This document shows, piece after piece, positions 33,697 through 41,995 of a DNA stretch of 64,000 nt (positions are counted from its first letter, which is position 1; the number at the start of each line of letters is the position of its first letter). The notes below the pieces were generated by a model. That model searched no databases. It worked only from the letters and a program-made list of their open reading frames with translations, and had not been told where the DNA came from. The translations under genes and the position numbers were made by a program. The stretch comes from Pseudomonas sp. UBA1879 (GTDB taxonomy: Bacteria > Pseudomonadota > Gammaproteobacteria > Pseudomonadales > Pseudomonadaceae): the NCBI RefSeq assembly GCF_002338065.1, contig NZ_DDHJ01000016.1:145716-209715 (forward strand). The letters are read 5' to 3'.

Positions 33697-34674
33697 ATGA
33701 GCCCGGCCGAATTGCACGCAGACAGCATCGTTATCGACGGTCTGATCATTGCCAAATGGAACCGTGAGCTGTTTGAAGACATGCGCAAAGGTGGCCTGAC
33801 CATGGCCAACTGCACAGTGTCGGTGTGGGAAGGCTTCAAGCAGACGGTCGACAGCATCGCTGCGAGCCAGAAGCTGATTCGCGAGAACAGCGACCTGGTG
33901 ATTCAGGTGCGCAACACCGCTGACATTCGCAAGGCGAAAGAGCTGGGCAAGACCGGCATCCTGTTCGGCTTCCAGAACGCCCACGCCTTCGAAGACCAAA
34001 TTGGCTATGTCGAGATCTTCAAGCAGCTGGGCGTGGGCATCGTGCAGATGTGCTACAACACCCAGAACCTTGTCGGCACTGGTTGCTACGAGCGCGACGG
34101 CGGCCTGTCGGGTTTCGGCCGTGAAATCGTCGCGGAAATGAACCGCGTCGGCATCATGTGCGACCTGTCCCACGTCGGGTCTAAAACGTCTGAAGAAGTC
34201 ATCCTCGAATCGAAGAAGCCAGTGACCTATTCCCACTGCCTGCCTTCGGGTCTGAAAGAACACCCTCGCAACAAATCCGATGCTGAACTCAAGTTCATCG
34301 CTGACCACGGCGGTTTTGTCGGCGTGACCATGTTCGCGCCGTTCCTGGCCAAGGGCATTGATTCGACCATCGACGACTACGCCGAAGCCATCGAATACGT
34401 GATGAACATCGTCGGCGAAGACGCCATCGGCATCGGCACCGACTTCACTCAGGGGCATGGCCAGGAATTCTTCGAATACCTGACCCACGACAAGGGCTAC
34501 GCCCGCCGTCTGACCAACTTCGGCAAGATCATTAACCCGCTGGGTATCCGCACCGTCGGCGAATTCCCGAACCTGACCGAAACCCTGCTCAAACGCGGCC
34601 ATTCTGAACGTGTCGTGCGCAAGATCATGGGCGAGAACTGGGTCCGCGTATTGGGCGATGTCTGGGGCGAATAA
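33697..34674 (+). CDS. membrane-dipeptidase-family protein (PA5396-type)
   Basis: 325 residues of the renal dipeptidase (M19) amidohydrolase family. Metal and substrate motifs visible: HADSIVIDGLI near the start, GFQNAHAFED, CDLSHVGSKTSEEVILES (about residues 151-168), PVTYSHCLPSGLKEHPRN and IGIGTDFTQG (about residue 247). No signal peptide, so cytoplasmic. SD GAGGGG lies upstream of ATG 33697. It heads the gene row leading to DUF5943, dgcA, dgcB, etfA and etfB, as in P. aeruginosa. Its substrate in betaine metabolism is unknown. Confidence 0.87.
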   Translation: MSPAELHADSIVIDGLIIAKWNRELFEDMRKGGLTMANCTVSVWEGFKQTVDSIAASQKLIRENSDLVIQVRNTADIRKAKELGKTGILFGFQNAHAFEDQIGYVEIFKQLGVGIVQMCYNTQNLVGTGCYERDGGLSGFGREIVAEMNRVGIMCDLSHVGSKTSEEVILESKKPVTYSHCLPSGLKEHPRNKSDAELKFIADHGGFVGVTMFAPFLAKGIDSTIDDYAEAIEYVMNIVGEDAIGIGTDFTQGHGQEFFEYLTHDKGYARRLTNFGKIINPLGIRTVGEFPNLTETLLKRGHSERVVRKIMGENWVRVLGDVWGE

Positions 34675-34751
34675 GCCGTAGAACACTGAATTTCTCCCTC
34701 TCCCGTCCGCGGAGAGGGCATCCGACCAAATTTTTCTGGAGTTGAGTTTCC

Positions 34752-35282
34752 ATGGCCAAGATCGCCCCGCAATTGCCAATCGAAGTCGACAGCGAGACCG
34801 GTGTCTGGACCTCCGATGCTTTGCCAATGCTGTACGTGCCTCGTCATTTCTTCGTCAACAACCACATGGGCATCGAAGAAGTGCTGGGCGCCGAAGCCTA
34901 CGCCGAAATCCTCTACAAGGCGGGTTACAAGTCCGCCTGGCACTGGTGTGAAAAAGAAGCCGAGTGCCATGGCATCGAGGGCGTCGCGGTGTTTGAGCAC
35001 TACATGAATCGCCTGTCGCAGCGCGGCTGGGGCCTGTTCAAGATCCAGGAAATCGACCTGGACAAAGGCACCGCCAGCGTCAAGCTCGAGCACTCAGCGT
35101 TCGTTTACGTGTACGGAAAAGTCGGTCGCAAGGTCGATTACATGTTCACAGGCTGGTTCGCGGGCGCCATGGACCAGATTCTCGCTGCCAAAGGCAGTTC
35201 CGTTCGCACGGTAGCCGAACAGGTTTATGGCGGATCGGAAGAGGGCCACGAAGATGGCCTGTTCGTCGTAAACCCTATTTAA
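34752..35282 (+). CDS. DUF5943 protein with 4-vinyl-reductase-like domain
   Basis: 176 residues. Family-type sequence throughout: MLYVPRHFFVNNHMGIEEVL, then CEKEAECHGIEGVAVFEHYM, RGWGLFKIQEIDLDKGTASV and FTGWFAGAMDQILA. The C-terminal half looks like a V4R small-molecule-binding domain. SD GGAG is about 10 nt before ATG 34752. It lies between the dipeptidase and dgcA genes. P. aeruginosa carries the same neighbour (PA5397). Possibly a small-ligand-binding or chaperone-like partner of the demethylation system; function unknown. Confidence 0.8.
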   Translation: MAKIAPQLPIEVDSETGVWTSDALPMLYVPRHFFVNNHMGIEEVLGAEAYAEILYKAGYKSAWHWCEKEAECHGIEGVAVFEHYMNRLSQRGWGLFKIQEIDLDKGTASVKLEHSAFVYVYGKVGRKVDYMFTGWFAGAMDQILAAKGSSVRTVAEQVYGGSEEGHEDGLFVVNPI

Positions 35283-35325
35283 ACCGAGCCGTTTTAAAGC
35301 GTCGCGAGCGAAGGCCAGGCAAGGC

Positions 35326-35383
35326 GAACTCAAGCGAGAAAGCGGAGTTGACTTTAGTCAATGAGCATTTCGAGTTTGAGTTC
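35326..35383. repeat. structured intergenic element upstream of dgcA
   Basis: GAACTCAA (35326-35333) pairs with TTGAGTTC (35376-35383). Inside is an apical perfect stem TTGACT-TT-AGTCAA (35348-35361) with a partly paired GAGAAAGC/GCATTTC section. Further weakly complementary GC-rich flanks extend over about 35283-35430, filling the DUF5943-dgcA gap. Not one of the REP families seen elsewhere. Confidence 0.6.
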
Positions 35384-35434
35384 AACGCAGCATCGCCGAG
35401 CGCAGCAGCTTTCTTTCGTCTTGAGGAGTTAGAA

Positions 35435-37495
35435 ATGGCTTTCGAAGCAATGTTTCAGCCGATTCAGATCGGCAAACTGACAATCCGCAATCGCGTCCTC
35501 AGTACCGCGCACGCCGAGGTTTATGCCACCGATGGCGGCATGACCACCGACCGTTACGTGAAGTATTACGAGGAGAAAGCCAAAGGCGGCATCGGCCTGG
35601 CCATTTGTGGCGGCTCTTCCAGCGTGGCGATCGACAGCCCGCAAAGCTGGTGGAAGTCGGTCAACCTGGCCACCGACAAGATCATCCCGCACTTCCAGAA
35701 TCTCGCAGACGCCATGCACAAGCATGGCGCCAAGATCATGATCCAGATTACCCACATGGGCCGTCGTTCCCGTTGGGACGGCGACCACTGGCCGACGCTG
35801 ATGTCGCCATCGGGGATCCGCGAGCCTGTGCACCGCGCGACGTGCAAGACCATCGAGCCGGAAGAGATCTGGCGCGTGATCGGCAACTACGCCAGCGCTG
35901 CCGCTCGCGCCAAGGCCGGTGGCCTGGACGGCGTGGAACTGTCGGCCGTGCACCAGCACATGATCGACCAGTTCTGGAGCCCGCGCGTCAACAAGCGTAC
36001 GGACGAGTGGGGCGGCAGCTTCGAAAACCGTATGCGTTTCGGTCTGGAAGTGATCAAGGCTGTGCGTAAGGAAGTCGGTCCCGACTTCTGCGTGGGCCTG
36101 CGTATCTGTGGTGACGAGTTTCACCCGGACGGTCTCAGCCATGAAGACATGAAAGAGATCGCCAAGTATTACGACCAGACCGGCATGATCGACTTCATCG
36201 GTGTGGTGGGCTCGGGGTGCGACACGCACAACACCCTGGCCAACGTGATCCCCAATATGAGCTATCCACCGGAGCCATTTCTGCACCTGGCGGCCGGTAT
36301 CAAGGAAGTGGTCAAGGCGCCGGTTTTGCACGCGCAGAACATCAAGGACCCGAACCAGGCCACGCGTATTCTGGAAGGCGGTTACGTCGACATGGTCGGC
36401 ATGACCCGCGCGCACATCGCCGACCCGCACCTGATCACCAAGATCAAAATGGGTCAGGTCGACCAGATTCGTCAGTGCGTCGGTGCCAACTACTGCATCG
36501 ATCGCCAGTATCAGGGTCTGGACGTGCTGTGCATCCAGAACGCCGCGACCTCCCGTGAATACATGGGTGTGCCGCACATCATCGAGAAAACCACCGGCGT
36601 GAAACGCAAAGTGGTGATCGTCGGCGCCGGTCCTGCCGGGATGGAAGCAGCGCGTGTGTCGGCTGAGCGCGGCCACGACGTGACCCTGTTCGAGAAGAAG
36701 GACGCGATTGGCGGCCAGATCACCACGGCCTCGAAGGCGCCGCAGCGTGACCAGATCGCCGGTATCACCCGCTGGTATCAGCTGGAACTGGCGCGCCTGA
36801 AAGTGGATCTGCGTCTGGGCACCGCTGCTGATGTCGCCACCATTCGCGACCTGCGTCCTGATGTGGTGGTGCTGGCGGTGGGCGGCCACCCGTTCATCGA
36901 GCAGAACGAGCACTGGGGCGCGGCGGAAGGCTTGGTGGTCAGCAGCTGGGACGTGCTGGACGGCAAAGTTGCACCGGCCAAGAACGTGCTGGTCTACGAC
37001 ACCATCTGTGAATTCACCGGGATGTCGGTGGCCGATTTCATGGCCGACAAAGGCAGCCAGGTGGAGATCGTCACCGACGACATCAAGCCGGGCGTGGCCA
37101 TGGGCGGCACGTCGTTCCCGACGTACTACCGCAGCATGTACCCGAAAGAAATCATCATGACCGGCGACATGATGCTGGAGAAGGTCTACCGCGAAGGCGA
37201 CAAGTTGGTGGCGGTCCTGGAAAACGAGTACACCGGCGCCAAAGAGGAGCGGGTGATCGACCAGGTGGTGATCGAGAACGGCGTGCGTCCTGACGAAGAG
37301 CTGTACTACGGCTTGAAAGAGGATTCGCGCAACAAGGGCCAGATCGACATCGACGCCCTGTTCGCGATCCAGCCACAGCCGCTGTTGAGCCAGGCGGGTG
37401 ATGGGTACCTGCTGTACCGCATCGGCGACTGCGTGGCGCAGCGTAATACCCATGCTGCGATCTACGACGCACTGCGGCTGTGTAAAGACTTCTAA
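35435..37495 (+). CDS. dgcA: dimethylglycine demethylase subunit DgcA
   Basis: 686 residues of the Old-Yellow-Enzyme/2,4-dienoyl-CoA reductase type. An N-terminal FMN TIM barrel covers about 1-340 (PIQIGKLTIRNRVLSTAHAE, SAVHQHMIDQFWSPRVNKRT). The Fe-S segment is near 348-366 and the FAD/NAD domain begins KVVIVGAGPAGMEAARVSAE (about 390). The frame is open to 35348, but ATG 35435 has GAGGAG 7 nt before it. With DgcB and the ETF pair it demethylates dimethylglycine to sarcosine. Oddity: only three cysteines (348, 354, 366) are in the usual four-Cys cluster; position 351 is Ala. Confidence 0.92.
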   Translation: MAFEAMFQPIQIGKLTIRNRVLSTAHAEVYATDGGMTTDRYVKYYEEKAKGGIGLAICGGSSSVAIDSPQSWWKSVNLATDKIIPHFQNLADAMHKHGAKIMIQITHMGRRSRWDGDHWPTLMSPSGIREPVHRATCKTIEPEEIWRVIGNYASAAARAKAGGLDGVELSAVHQHMIDQFWSPRVNKRTDEWGGSFENRMRFGLEVIKAVRKEVGPDFCVGLRICGDEFHPDGLSHEDMKEIAKYYDQTGMIDFIGVVGSGCDTHNTLANVIPNMSYPPEPFLHLAAGIKEVVKAPVLHAQNIKDPNQATRILEGGYVDMVGMTRAHIADPHLITKIKMGQVDQIRQCVGANYCIDRQYQGLDVLCIQNAATSREYMGVPHIIEKTTGVKRKVVIVGAGPAGMEAARVSAERGHDVTLFEKKDAIGGQITTASKAPQRDQIAGITRWYQLELARLKVDLRLGTAADVATIRDLRPDVVVLAVGGHPFIEQNEHWGAAEGLVVSSWDVLDGKVAPAKNVLVYDTICEFTGMSVADFMADKGSQVEIVTDDIKPGVAMGGTSFPTYYRSMYPKEIIMTGDMMLEKVYREGDKLVAVLENEYTGAKEERVIDQVVIENGVRPDEELYYGLKEDSRNKGQIDIDALFAIQPQPLLSQAGDGYLLYRIGDCVAQRNTHAAIYDALRLCKDF

Positions 37496-37506
37496 GCCAA
37501 ACCTCC

Positions 37507-37594
37507 TGTGGGAGCCGGCTTGCTGGCGAAGAACGATAACGCGGAACGACACATACACCGCGTTGCCCGGTTCGCCAGCAAGCCGGCTCCCACA
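37507..37594. repeat. REP pair, family A
   Basis: TGTGGGAGCCGGCTTGCTGG with CGAA, and the complement TTCGCCAGCAAGCCGGCTCC with CACA. Sits inside the operon between dgcA and dgcB. Confidence 0.93.
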
Positions 37595-37632
37595 AGGCCC
37601 TAGCAAGACCCGAGGTCTTTTGGGAGCTCCAC

Positions 37633-39579
37633 ATGTTAAGCACTCTTCTTCCAATCCTGCTGTTCGCCGCCCTGGGTCTCGCGATCCTCGGCGCCTTGCG
37701 GCGGGCTGCCATGTGGCGCAACGGGCGTGCGTCCAAAGTCGATCTGCTGGGCGGACTGCTGGCGATGCCCAAGCGCTACATGGTCGATCTTCACCACGTG
37801 GTCGCGCGGGACAAATACATCGCCAACACCCACGTCGCTACGGCGGGTGGCGCGGTGGCGTCGATCATTCTGGCGATTCTGGTCCACGGTTTTGGCCTGC
37901 ATAACCGCATCCTCGGTTACGCGCTGTTGCTGATGTCGGCGGCGATGTTCGTCGGTGCCATCTTCATGTACCTGCGTCGACGCAACCCGCCAAGCCGTTT
38001 GTCGAGAGGCCCGTGGATGCGCCTGCCGAAAAGCCTGCTAGCGTTTTCCGGTTCGTTCTTCCTCGTGACCTTGCCGGTCGCGGGTATTCTCCCGGAAAAC
38101 TTCGGTGGCTGGCTGTTGGCAATCATCCTGGGGATCGGCGTGCTGTGGGGCGTTTCCGAATTGTTCTTCGGCATGACCTGGGGCGGCCCCATGAAACACG
38201 CCTTCGCCGGGGCCCTGCACTTGGCGTGGCACCGACGCGCTGAACGCTTTGGCGGTGGTCGCTCCACAGGTTTGAAGCCGCTCAACCTTGCAGACCCGAC
38301 TGCGCCGCTGGGCGTGGAAAAACCTAAAGACTTCACGTGGAACCAGTTGCTCGGCTTCGATGCCTGCGTGCAGTGCGGTAAGTGCGAAGCCGCGTGCCCG
38401 GCGTTCGCCGCGGGCCAGCCGTTGAACCCGAAAAAGCTGATTCAGGATATGGTCGTCGGTCTGGCGGGCGGCACAGACGCCAACTTTGCAGGCAGCCCGT
38501 ATCCAGGGAAGCCGATCGGCGAACACGGCGGCAACCCGCATCAGCCGATCGTCAACGGTCTGGTCGATGCTGAAACCCTGTGGTCGTGCACCACCTGCCG
38601 CGCCTGCGTGGAAGAGTGCCCGATGATGATCGAGCACGTTGACGCTATCGTCGACATGCGTCGCCACTTGACCCTGGAAAAAGGCGCGACCCCTAACAAG
38701 GGTGCCGAGGTCCTGGAAAACCTCATCGCCACCGACAATCCGGGCGGTTTTGCACCGGGCGGCCGGATGAACTGGGCAGCTGATTTAAACCTCAGTTTGA
38801 TGAGCGAGAAGAAAACGACCGACGTGCTGTTCTGGGTCGGTGATGGCGCGTTCGACATGCGCAATCAGCGCACCCTGCGCGCGTTTGTCAAAGTCTTGAA
38901 GGCGGCCAGGGTCGACTTCGCGGTCTTGGGCCTTGAGGAGCGTGACAGCGGCGACGTCGCCCGTCGTCTGGGTGATGAAGCGACCTTTCAGATGCTCGCC
39001 AAACGCAATATTCAGACGCTGTCCAAGTACAGCTTCAAGCGCATCGTCACCTGCGACCCGCACAGCTTCCATGTGCTGAAAAACGAATACGGCGCTTTCG
39101 ACGGCAACTACTTCGTGCAGCACCACAGCACCTACATGTCCGAGCTGATTGGCGATGGCGCGCTGAGCCTGGGCCAACACAAAGGCTCAAGCGTGACCTA
39201 TCACGATCCGTGCTACCTGGGCCGTTACAACGGCGAGTACGAGGCGCCGCGTCAGGTGCTCAAGGCGCTGGGCATCGAGGTCAAGGAAATGCAGCGTTCC
39301 GGTTTCCGCTCCCGTTGCTGCGGCGGCGGTGGCGGCGCGCCGATCACGGACATTCCGGGCAAACAGCGGATTCCCGACATGCGCATGGAAGACATCCGCG
39401 AAACCGGCGCCGAGCTGGTGGCTGTGGGTTGTCCACAATGCACCGCGATGTTGGAAGGCGTGGTCGAACCTCGGCCGATGATCAAAGACATTGCCGAACT
39501 GGTGGCCGATGCATTGCTTGAAGACGCAGCGCCAGTCAAATCGGCGCCTGCCAAACGTGAACCTGCGGAGGCGCATTGA
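37633..39579 (+). CDS. dgcB: dimethylglycine demethylase Fe-S subunit DgcB
   Basis: 648 residues. The N-terminal third is membrane-embedded (segments near 5-25, 75-95, 100-120, 140-185). Two 4Fe-4S motifs follow: CVQCGKCEAACP (about residue 248) and CTTCRACVEECP (about 319). C-terminal CCG-type domains resemble heterodisulfide reductase (YHDPCYLGRYNGEYEAPRQV, FRSRCCGGGGG, VGCPQCTAML). It probably carries electrons from DgcA to the membrane, possibly with the ETF encoded next. SD GGGAG is upstream of ATG 37633. Its TGA overlaps the etfA ATG. Confidence 0.92.
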   Translation: MLSTLLPILLFAALGLAILGALRRAAMWRNGRASKVDLLGGLLAMPKRYMVDLHHVVARDKYIANTHVATAGGAVASIILAILVHGFGLHNRILGYALLLMSAAMFVGAIFMYLRRRNPPSRLSRGPWMRLPKSLLAFSGSFFLVTLPVAGILPENFGGWLLAIILGIGVLWGVSELFFGMTWGGPMKHAFAGALHLAWHRRAERFGGGRSTGLKPLNLADPTAPLGVEKPKDFTWNQLLGFDACVQCGKCEAACPAFAAGQPLNPKKLIQDMVVGLAGGTDANFAGSPYPGKPIGEHGGNPHQPIVNGLVDAETLWSCTTCRACVEECPMMIEHVDAIVDMRRHLTLEKGATPNKGAEVLENLIATDNPGGFAPGGRMNWAADLNLSLMSEKKTTDVLFWVGDGAFDMRNQRTLRAFVKVLKAARVDFAVLGLEERDSGDVARRLGDEATFQMLAKRNIQTLSKYSFKRIVTCDPHSFHVLKNEYGAFDGNYFVQHHSTYMSELIGDGALSLGQHKGSSVTYHDPCYLGRYNGEYEAPRQVLKALGIEVKEMQRSGFRSRCCGGGGGAPITDIPGKQRIPDMRMEDIRETGAELVAVGCPQCTAMLEGVVEPRPMIKDIAELVADALLEDAAPVKSAPAKREPAEAH

Positions 39580-40799
39580 TGAGCGACATTATCCGCCGCG
39601 ACCCTCGTGCCGAGTGGATCGCCCGCAACCGCCTGCACCCGCTGCACGCGGCCATGCAACCGACACAATCCAGCTGGATGGGACCGAACGGCATCCTCCG
39701 CAAAAACCTGCACGGCATCGGGTTTATCGGCCCCAACGGCATCAAGCGCATCGACCGCAGCGGCGCACAGCAGGGCGGGTCCACCAAGCGTTCAGCGTCA
39801 GTCGAAGTGCAGTTGCCGTTGCATCACGTTGCCGATCCGGCCTTCTTCATCGCCGTTGTGCCCGACATGGTCGGCGGTCGCCTGAGCAGCCACGACCGTG
39901 ACCTGCTTGGCTTGGCCCACAGCTTGGCGGGCAAGGACGGCGCCGTATTGGCCGTAGTCTTCGGTGAGCACAAAGAAAGCGCGTTCGATACCGCTGGCGT
40001 TGACCGTCTGCTGATACTGGAAGGCGACGAATTTGCCGGTTACTCACCTGAACAGCGCGTGCAAGGATTGCGGGCTGTGGATAACCAGTTCGACCCACGC
40101 CATTGGCTGTTGCCCGACAGCCGCACCGGCGGTGGCGAGCTGGGCCGTCGCTTTGCCGCAAGCGTAGGCGAGCGGCCTGCCACCCGCGTTTGGCAGGTGA
40201 AGGACGATCAGGCCACAGGCCGTGCCGGTGCGGGGCGCGAGGACCTCTTACGTCCATTGTCTCGCGTGATCCTTGCGGCCGCCGAGTGCGCCGAACCCGT
40301 CAGCGAAACACGTCATGAAGCGCTGCCTGTCGAGTTGTGCACAGCCATCGTGCGGAGCCTTCCTCGCATCGAGGACCTCGGCGCGGTGGCCGTCGATCCG
40401 GCACTTATCCCCATGGCCGAAGCGGAGTTCATCTTCTCCGGCGGCAATGGTGTTAAGGACTGGGCATTGTTCCATCGCACGGCAGTCGCACTGGGCGCCA
40501 CCGAAGGCGCCTCTCGCGTGGCGGTGGACGACGGCTACATGACCCGGGATCGCCAGGTCGGCGCATCAGGCACCTGGGTTACGGCCCGTGTTTATGTCGC
40601 TGTGGGCATCTCCGGCGCGATCCAGCACTTACAGGGCATTGGCGCGTGTGACAAAGTCGTGGCAATCAACCTCGACCCGACCTGCGACATGATCAAACGT
40701 GCAGATCTGTCAGTGATTGGCGAAAGCGCTGAAATCCTCGACGCGCTCATCGAAGCCGTCGAGGTCTACCGGAACGGGGCAAAACGCGATGCAGCCTGA
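39579..40799 (+). CDS. etfA: electron transfer flavoprotein alpha-type subunit of the dgc operon
   Basis: 406 residues from ATG 39579, which overlaps the dgcB TGA and has GGAGG 7 nt upstream. The FixB/EtfA C-terminal FAD-binding domain is clear: FIFSGGNGVKDW, RQVGASGTWV, YVAVGISGAIQHLQGI and AINLDPTCDMIKRADLSVIG. About 90 N-terminal residues (a basic stretch with WMGPNG and FIGPNG repeats) precede the usual EtfA start, making it longer than housekeeping EtfA. It likely accepts electrons from DgcA/DgcB. Symbol follows the P. aeruginosa locus naming. Confidence 0.88.
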   Translation: MSDIIRRDPRAEWIARNRLHPLHAAMQPTQSSWMGPNGILRKNLHGIGFIGPNGIKRIDRSGAQQGGSTKRSASVEVQLPLHHVADPAFFIAVVPDMVGGRLSSHDRDLLGLAHSLAGKDGAVLAVVFGEHKESAFDTAGVDRLLILEGDEFAGYSPEQRVQGLRAVDNQFDPRHWLLPDSRTGGGELGRRFAASVGERPATRVWQVKDDQATGRAGAGREDLLRPLSRVILAAAECAEPVSETRHEALPVELCTAIVRSLPRIEDLGAVAVDPALIPMAEAEFIFSGGNGVKDWALFHRTAVALGATEGASRVAVDDGYMTRDRQVGASGTWVTARVYVAVGISGAIQHLQGIGACDKVVAINLDPTCDMIKRADLSVIGESAEILDALIEAVEVYRNGAKRDAA

Positions 40800-41592
40800 G
40801 AAAAAATTGCCTGTGGATAAAGCGGCGCTTCACGTCATCAGCCTGGTCTCCATCGGTGCGCACCCGACTTCCGGTCGGCCGCGCCGCGCCGAGCAGGATG
40901 CGCGCGCTGTCGAGCTGGGCTTGCAACTGGCTGGGGATAACTTACACGTGCTGCATGCCGGTAGCGCCGACGAGCCCGCGCTGCGTGCTTATCTCGGGAT
41001 GGGCCTGAAAGAGTTGCACGTTCTCGACCAACCCCAGGATGCCGACGCGCTGCCGGGGCTGGCTGATTACATTCGCGAATCCGGCGTACAGCTGGTGCTT
41101 GCTGGCACCCAGGCTGAAACGGGCGAAGGCTCCGGCATGCTGCCTTACCTGCTCGCCGAAAAGCTCGGCTGGCCGCTGGTGGTCGGTATGGCCGAAGTGG
41201 AATCCATTAGCAATGGCAGCGCCCATGTGCTCCAGGCGTTGCCACGCGGTCAACGGCGCCGCCTGAAGGTGCGTCTGCCATTCCTCGCGACTGTGGATAA
41301 CGCCGCGCCAAAGCCGCGCCAAAGCGCCTTCGGCCCGGCGCAGCGCGGCACGCTAGACGTGGAAGAAATCGAGGTGGTCATCGACGAGTTATTCACAGAT
41401 GCGCAACTGACCCCCGCCAAACCCCGTCCAAAACGCTTGAAAGTGATCAAGGCGAAAAGCGGGGCAGACCGGATGAAAGCGGCGACAGCGAAAGCCAGCG
41501 GCGGCGGCGGGCAAGTGCTTAAAGGTGTAAGCCCCCAGGAAGGCGCTGCGGCGATTTTGAAGCTGTTGATAGAGGAAGGGGTCGTGCGTTAA
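40789..41592 (+). CDS. etfB: electron transfer flavoprotein beta-type subunit of the dgc operon
   Basis: 267 residues from ATG 40789, overlapping etfA by 11 nt. EtfB-like features: VISLVSIGAHPTSGRPRRAE at the start, VLAGTQAETGEGSGMLPYLL (about residue 105) as the AMP/flavin loop, and a basic C-terminal third. Divergent from housekeeping EtfB but its position directly after etfA marks it as the partner. Two perfect DnaA-box 9-mers (40812, 41292) and one TTATTCACA (41389) lie inside the gene. Confidence 0.85.
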   Translation: MQPEKKLPVDKAALHVISLVSIGAHPTSGRPRRAEQDARAVELGLQLAGDNLHVLHAGSADEPALRAYLGMGLKELHVLDQPQDADALPGLADYIRESGVQLVLAGTQAETGEGSGMLPYLLAEKLGWPLVVGMAEVESISNGSAHVLQALPRGQRRRLKVRLPFLATVDNAAPKPRQSAFGPAQRGTLDVEEIEVVIDELFTDAQLTPAKPRPKRLKVIKAKSGADRMKAATAKASGGGGQVLKGVSPQEGAAAILKLLIEEGVVR

Positions 41593-41612
41593 GGCGCACT
41601 TCCTCAAACGCA

Positions 41613-41635
41613 AAAGGCGCCTTATTGGCGCCTTT
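41613..41635 (+). terminator. hairpin terminator after etfB
   Basis: AAAGGCGCC, 5-nt loop TTATT, GGCGCCTTT, 20 nt past the etfB stop. The T-run is short (TTT then CGTGTTT), so termination may be partial. Confidence 0.7.
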
Positions 41636-41701
41636 CGTGTTTGAGACCGCGGATCATCAAACGCTACTGCGCGTGATAACTCTGGATGTAGTTCGTTTTT
41701 G

Positions 41702-41995
41702 TCATGCAAACCCAGTCTCACGCAGCTTGGCATACGCAGAGGCAAAGACGCTGTTGACCTCTTCTATTGTTCTAGGCCGGAAGGTGACGATACCTAGCAG
41801 CTCTCGTGGAGGCATAGCAGGGCGGCCTCCCTGATCGATCAGGTGGGCACTGGCTCTCGAGACGACGTCTGGCAAGAAAGGAGTTCTGATTTTCGTGATG
41901 GAGTTCTTCCAGTCAGGTTGACCAGGTAGCGAGTTTAGAATGCCTTGACAGAGGTAGATGTCAGACGTCTTATTTACTCCCCAACTAATCCACAT
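41702..41995 (-). CDS. possible small protein with foreign codon use
   Basis: 97 codons from ATG 41995 (AGGGA 8 nt upstream) to TGA at 41702. Protein starts MWISWGVNKTSDIYLCQGIL and ends with RTIEEVNSVFASAYAKLRET and GFA. Codon use is unlike the neighbours (AGA, CTA, ATA, AAT, TCT), suggesting acquisition or a non-coding region. No family recognised. It overlaps the first DnaA-box unit at its 5' end. It may be real or chance. Confidence 0.35.
   Translation of the reverse strand: MWISWGVNKTSDIYLCQGILNSLPGQPDWKNSITKIRTPFLPDVVSRASAHLIDQGGRPAMPPRELLGIVTFRPRTIEEVNSVFASAYAKLRETGFA

Noticed and set aside
35429..37654. 741-codon minus-strand open frame antisense to dgcA
   Set aside because: Protein is His/Val/Leu-rich shadow sequence with no family features; dgcA on the other strand has full motifs, SD and operon context. 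GC-rich third positions keep antisense frames open.
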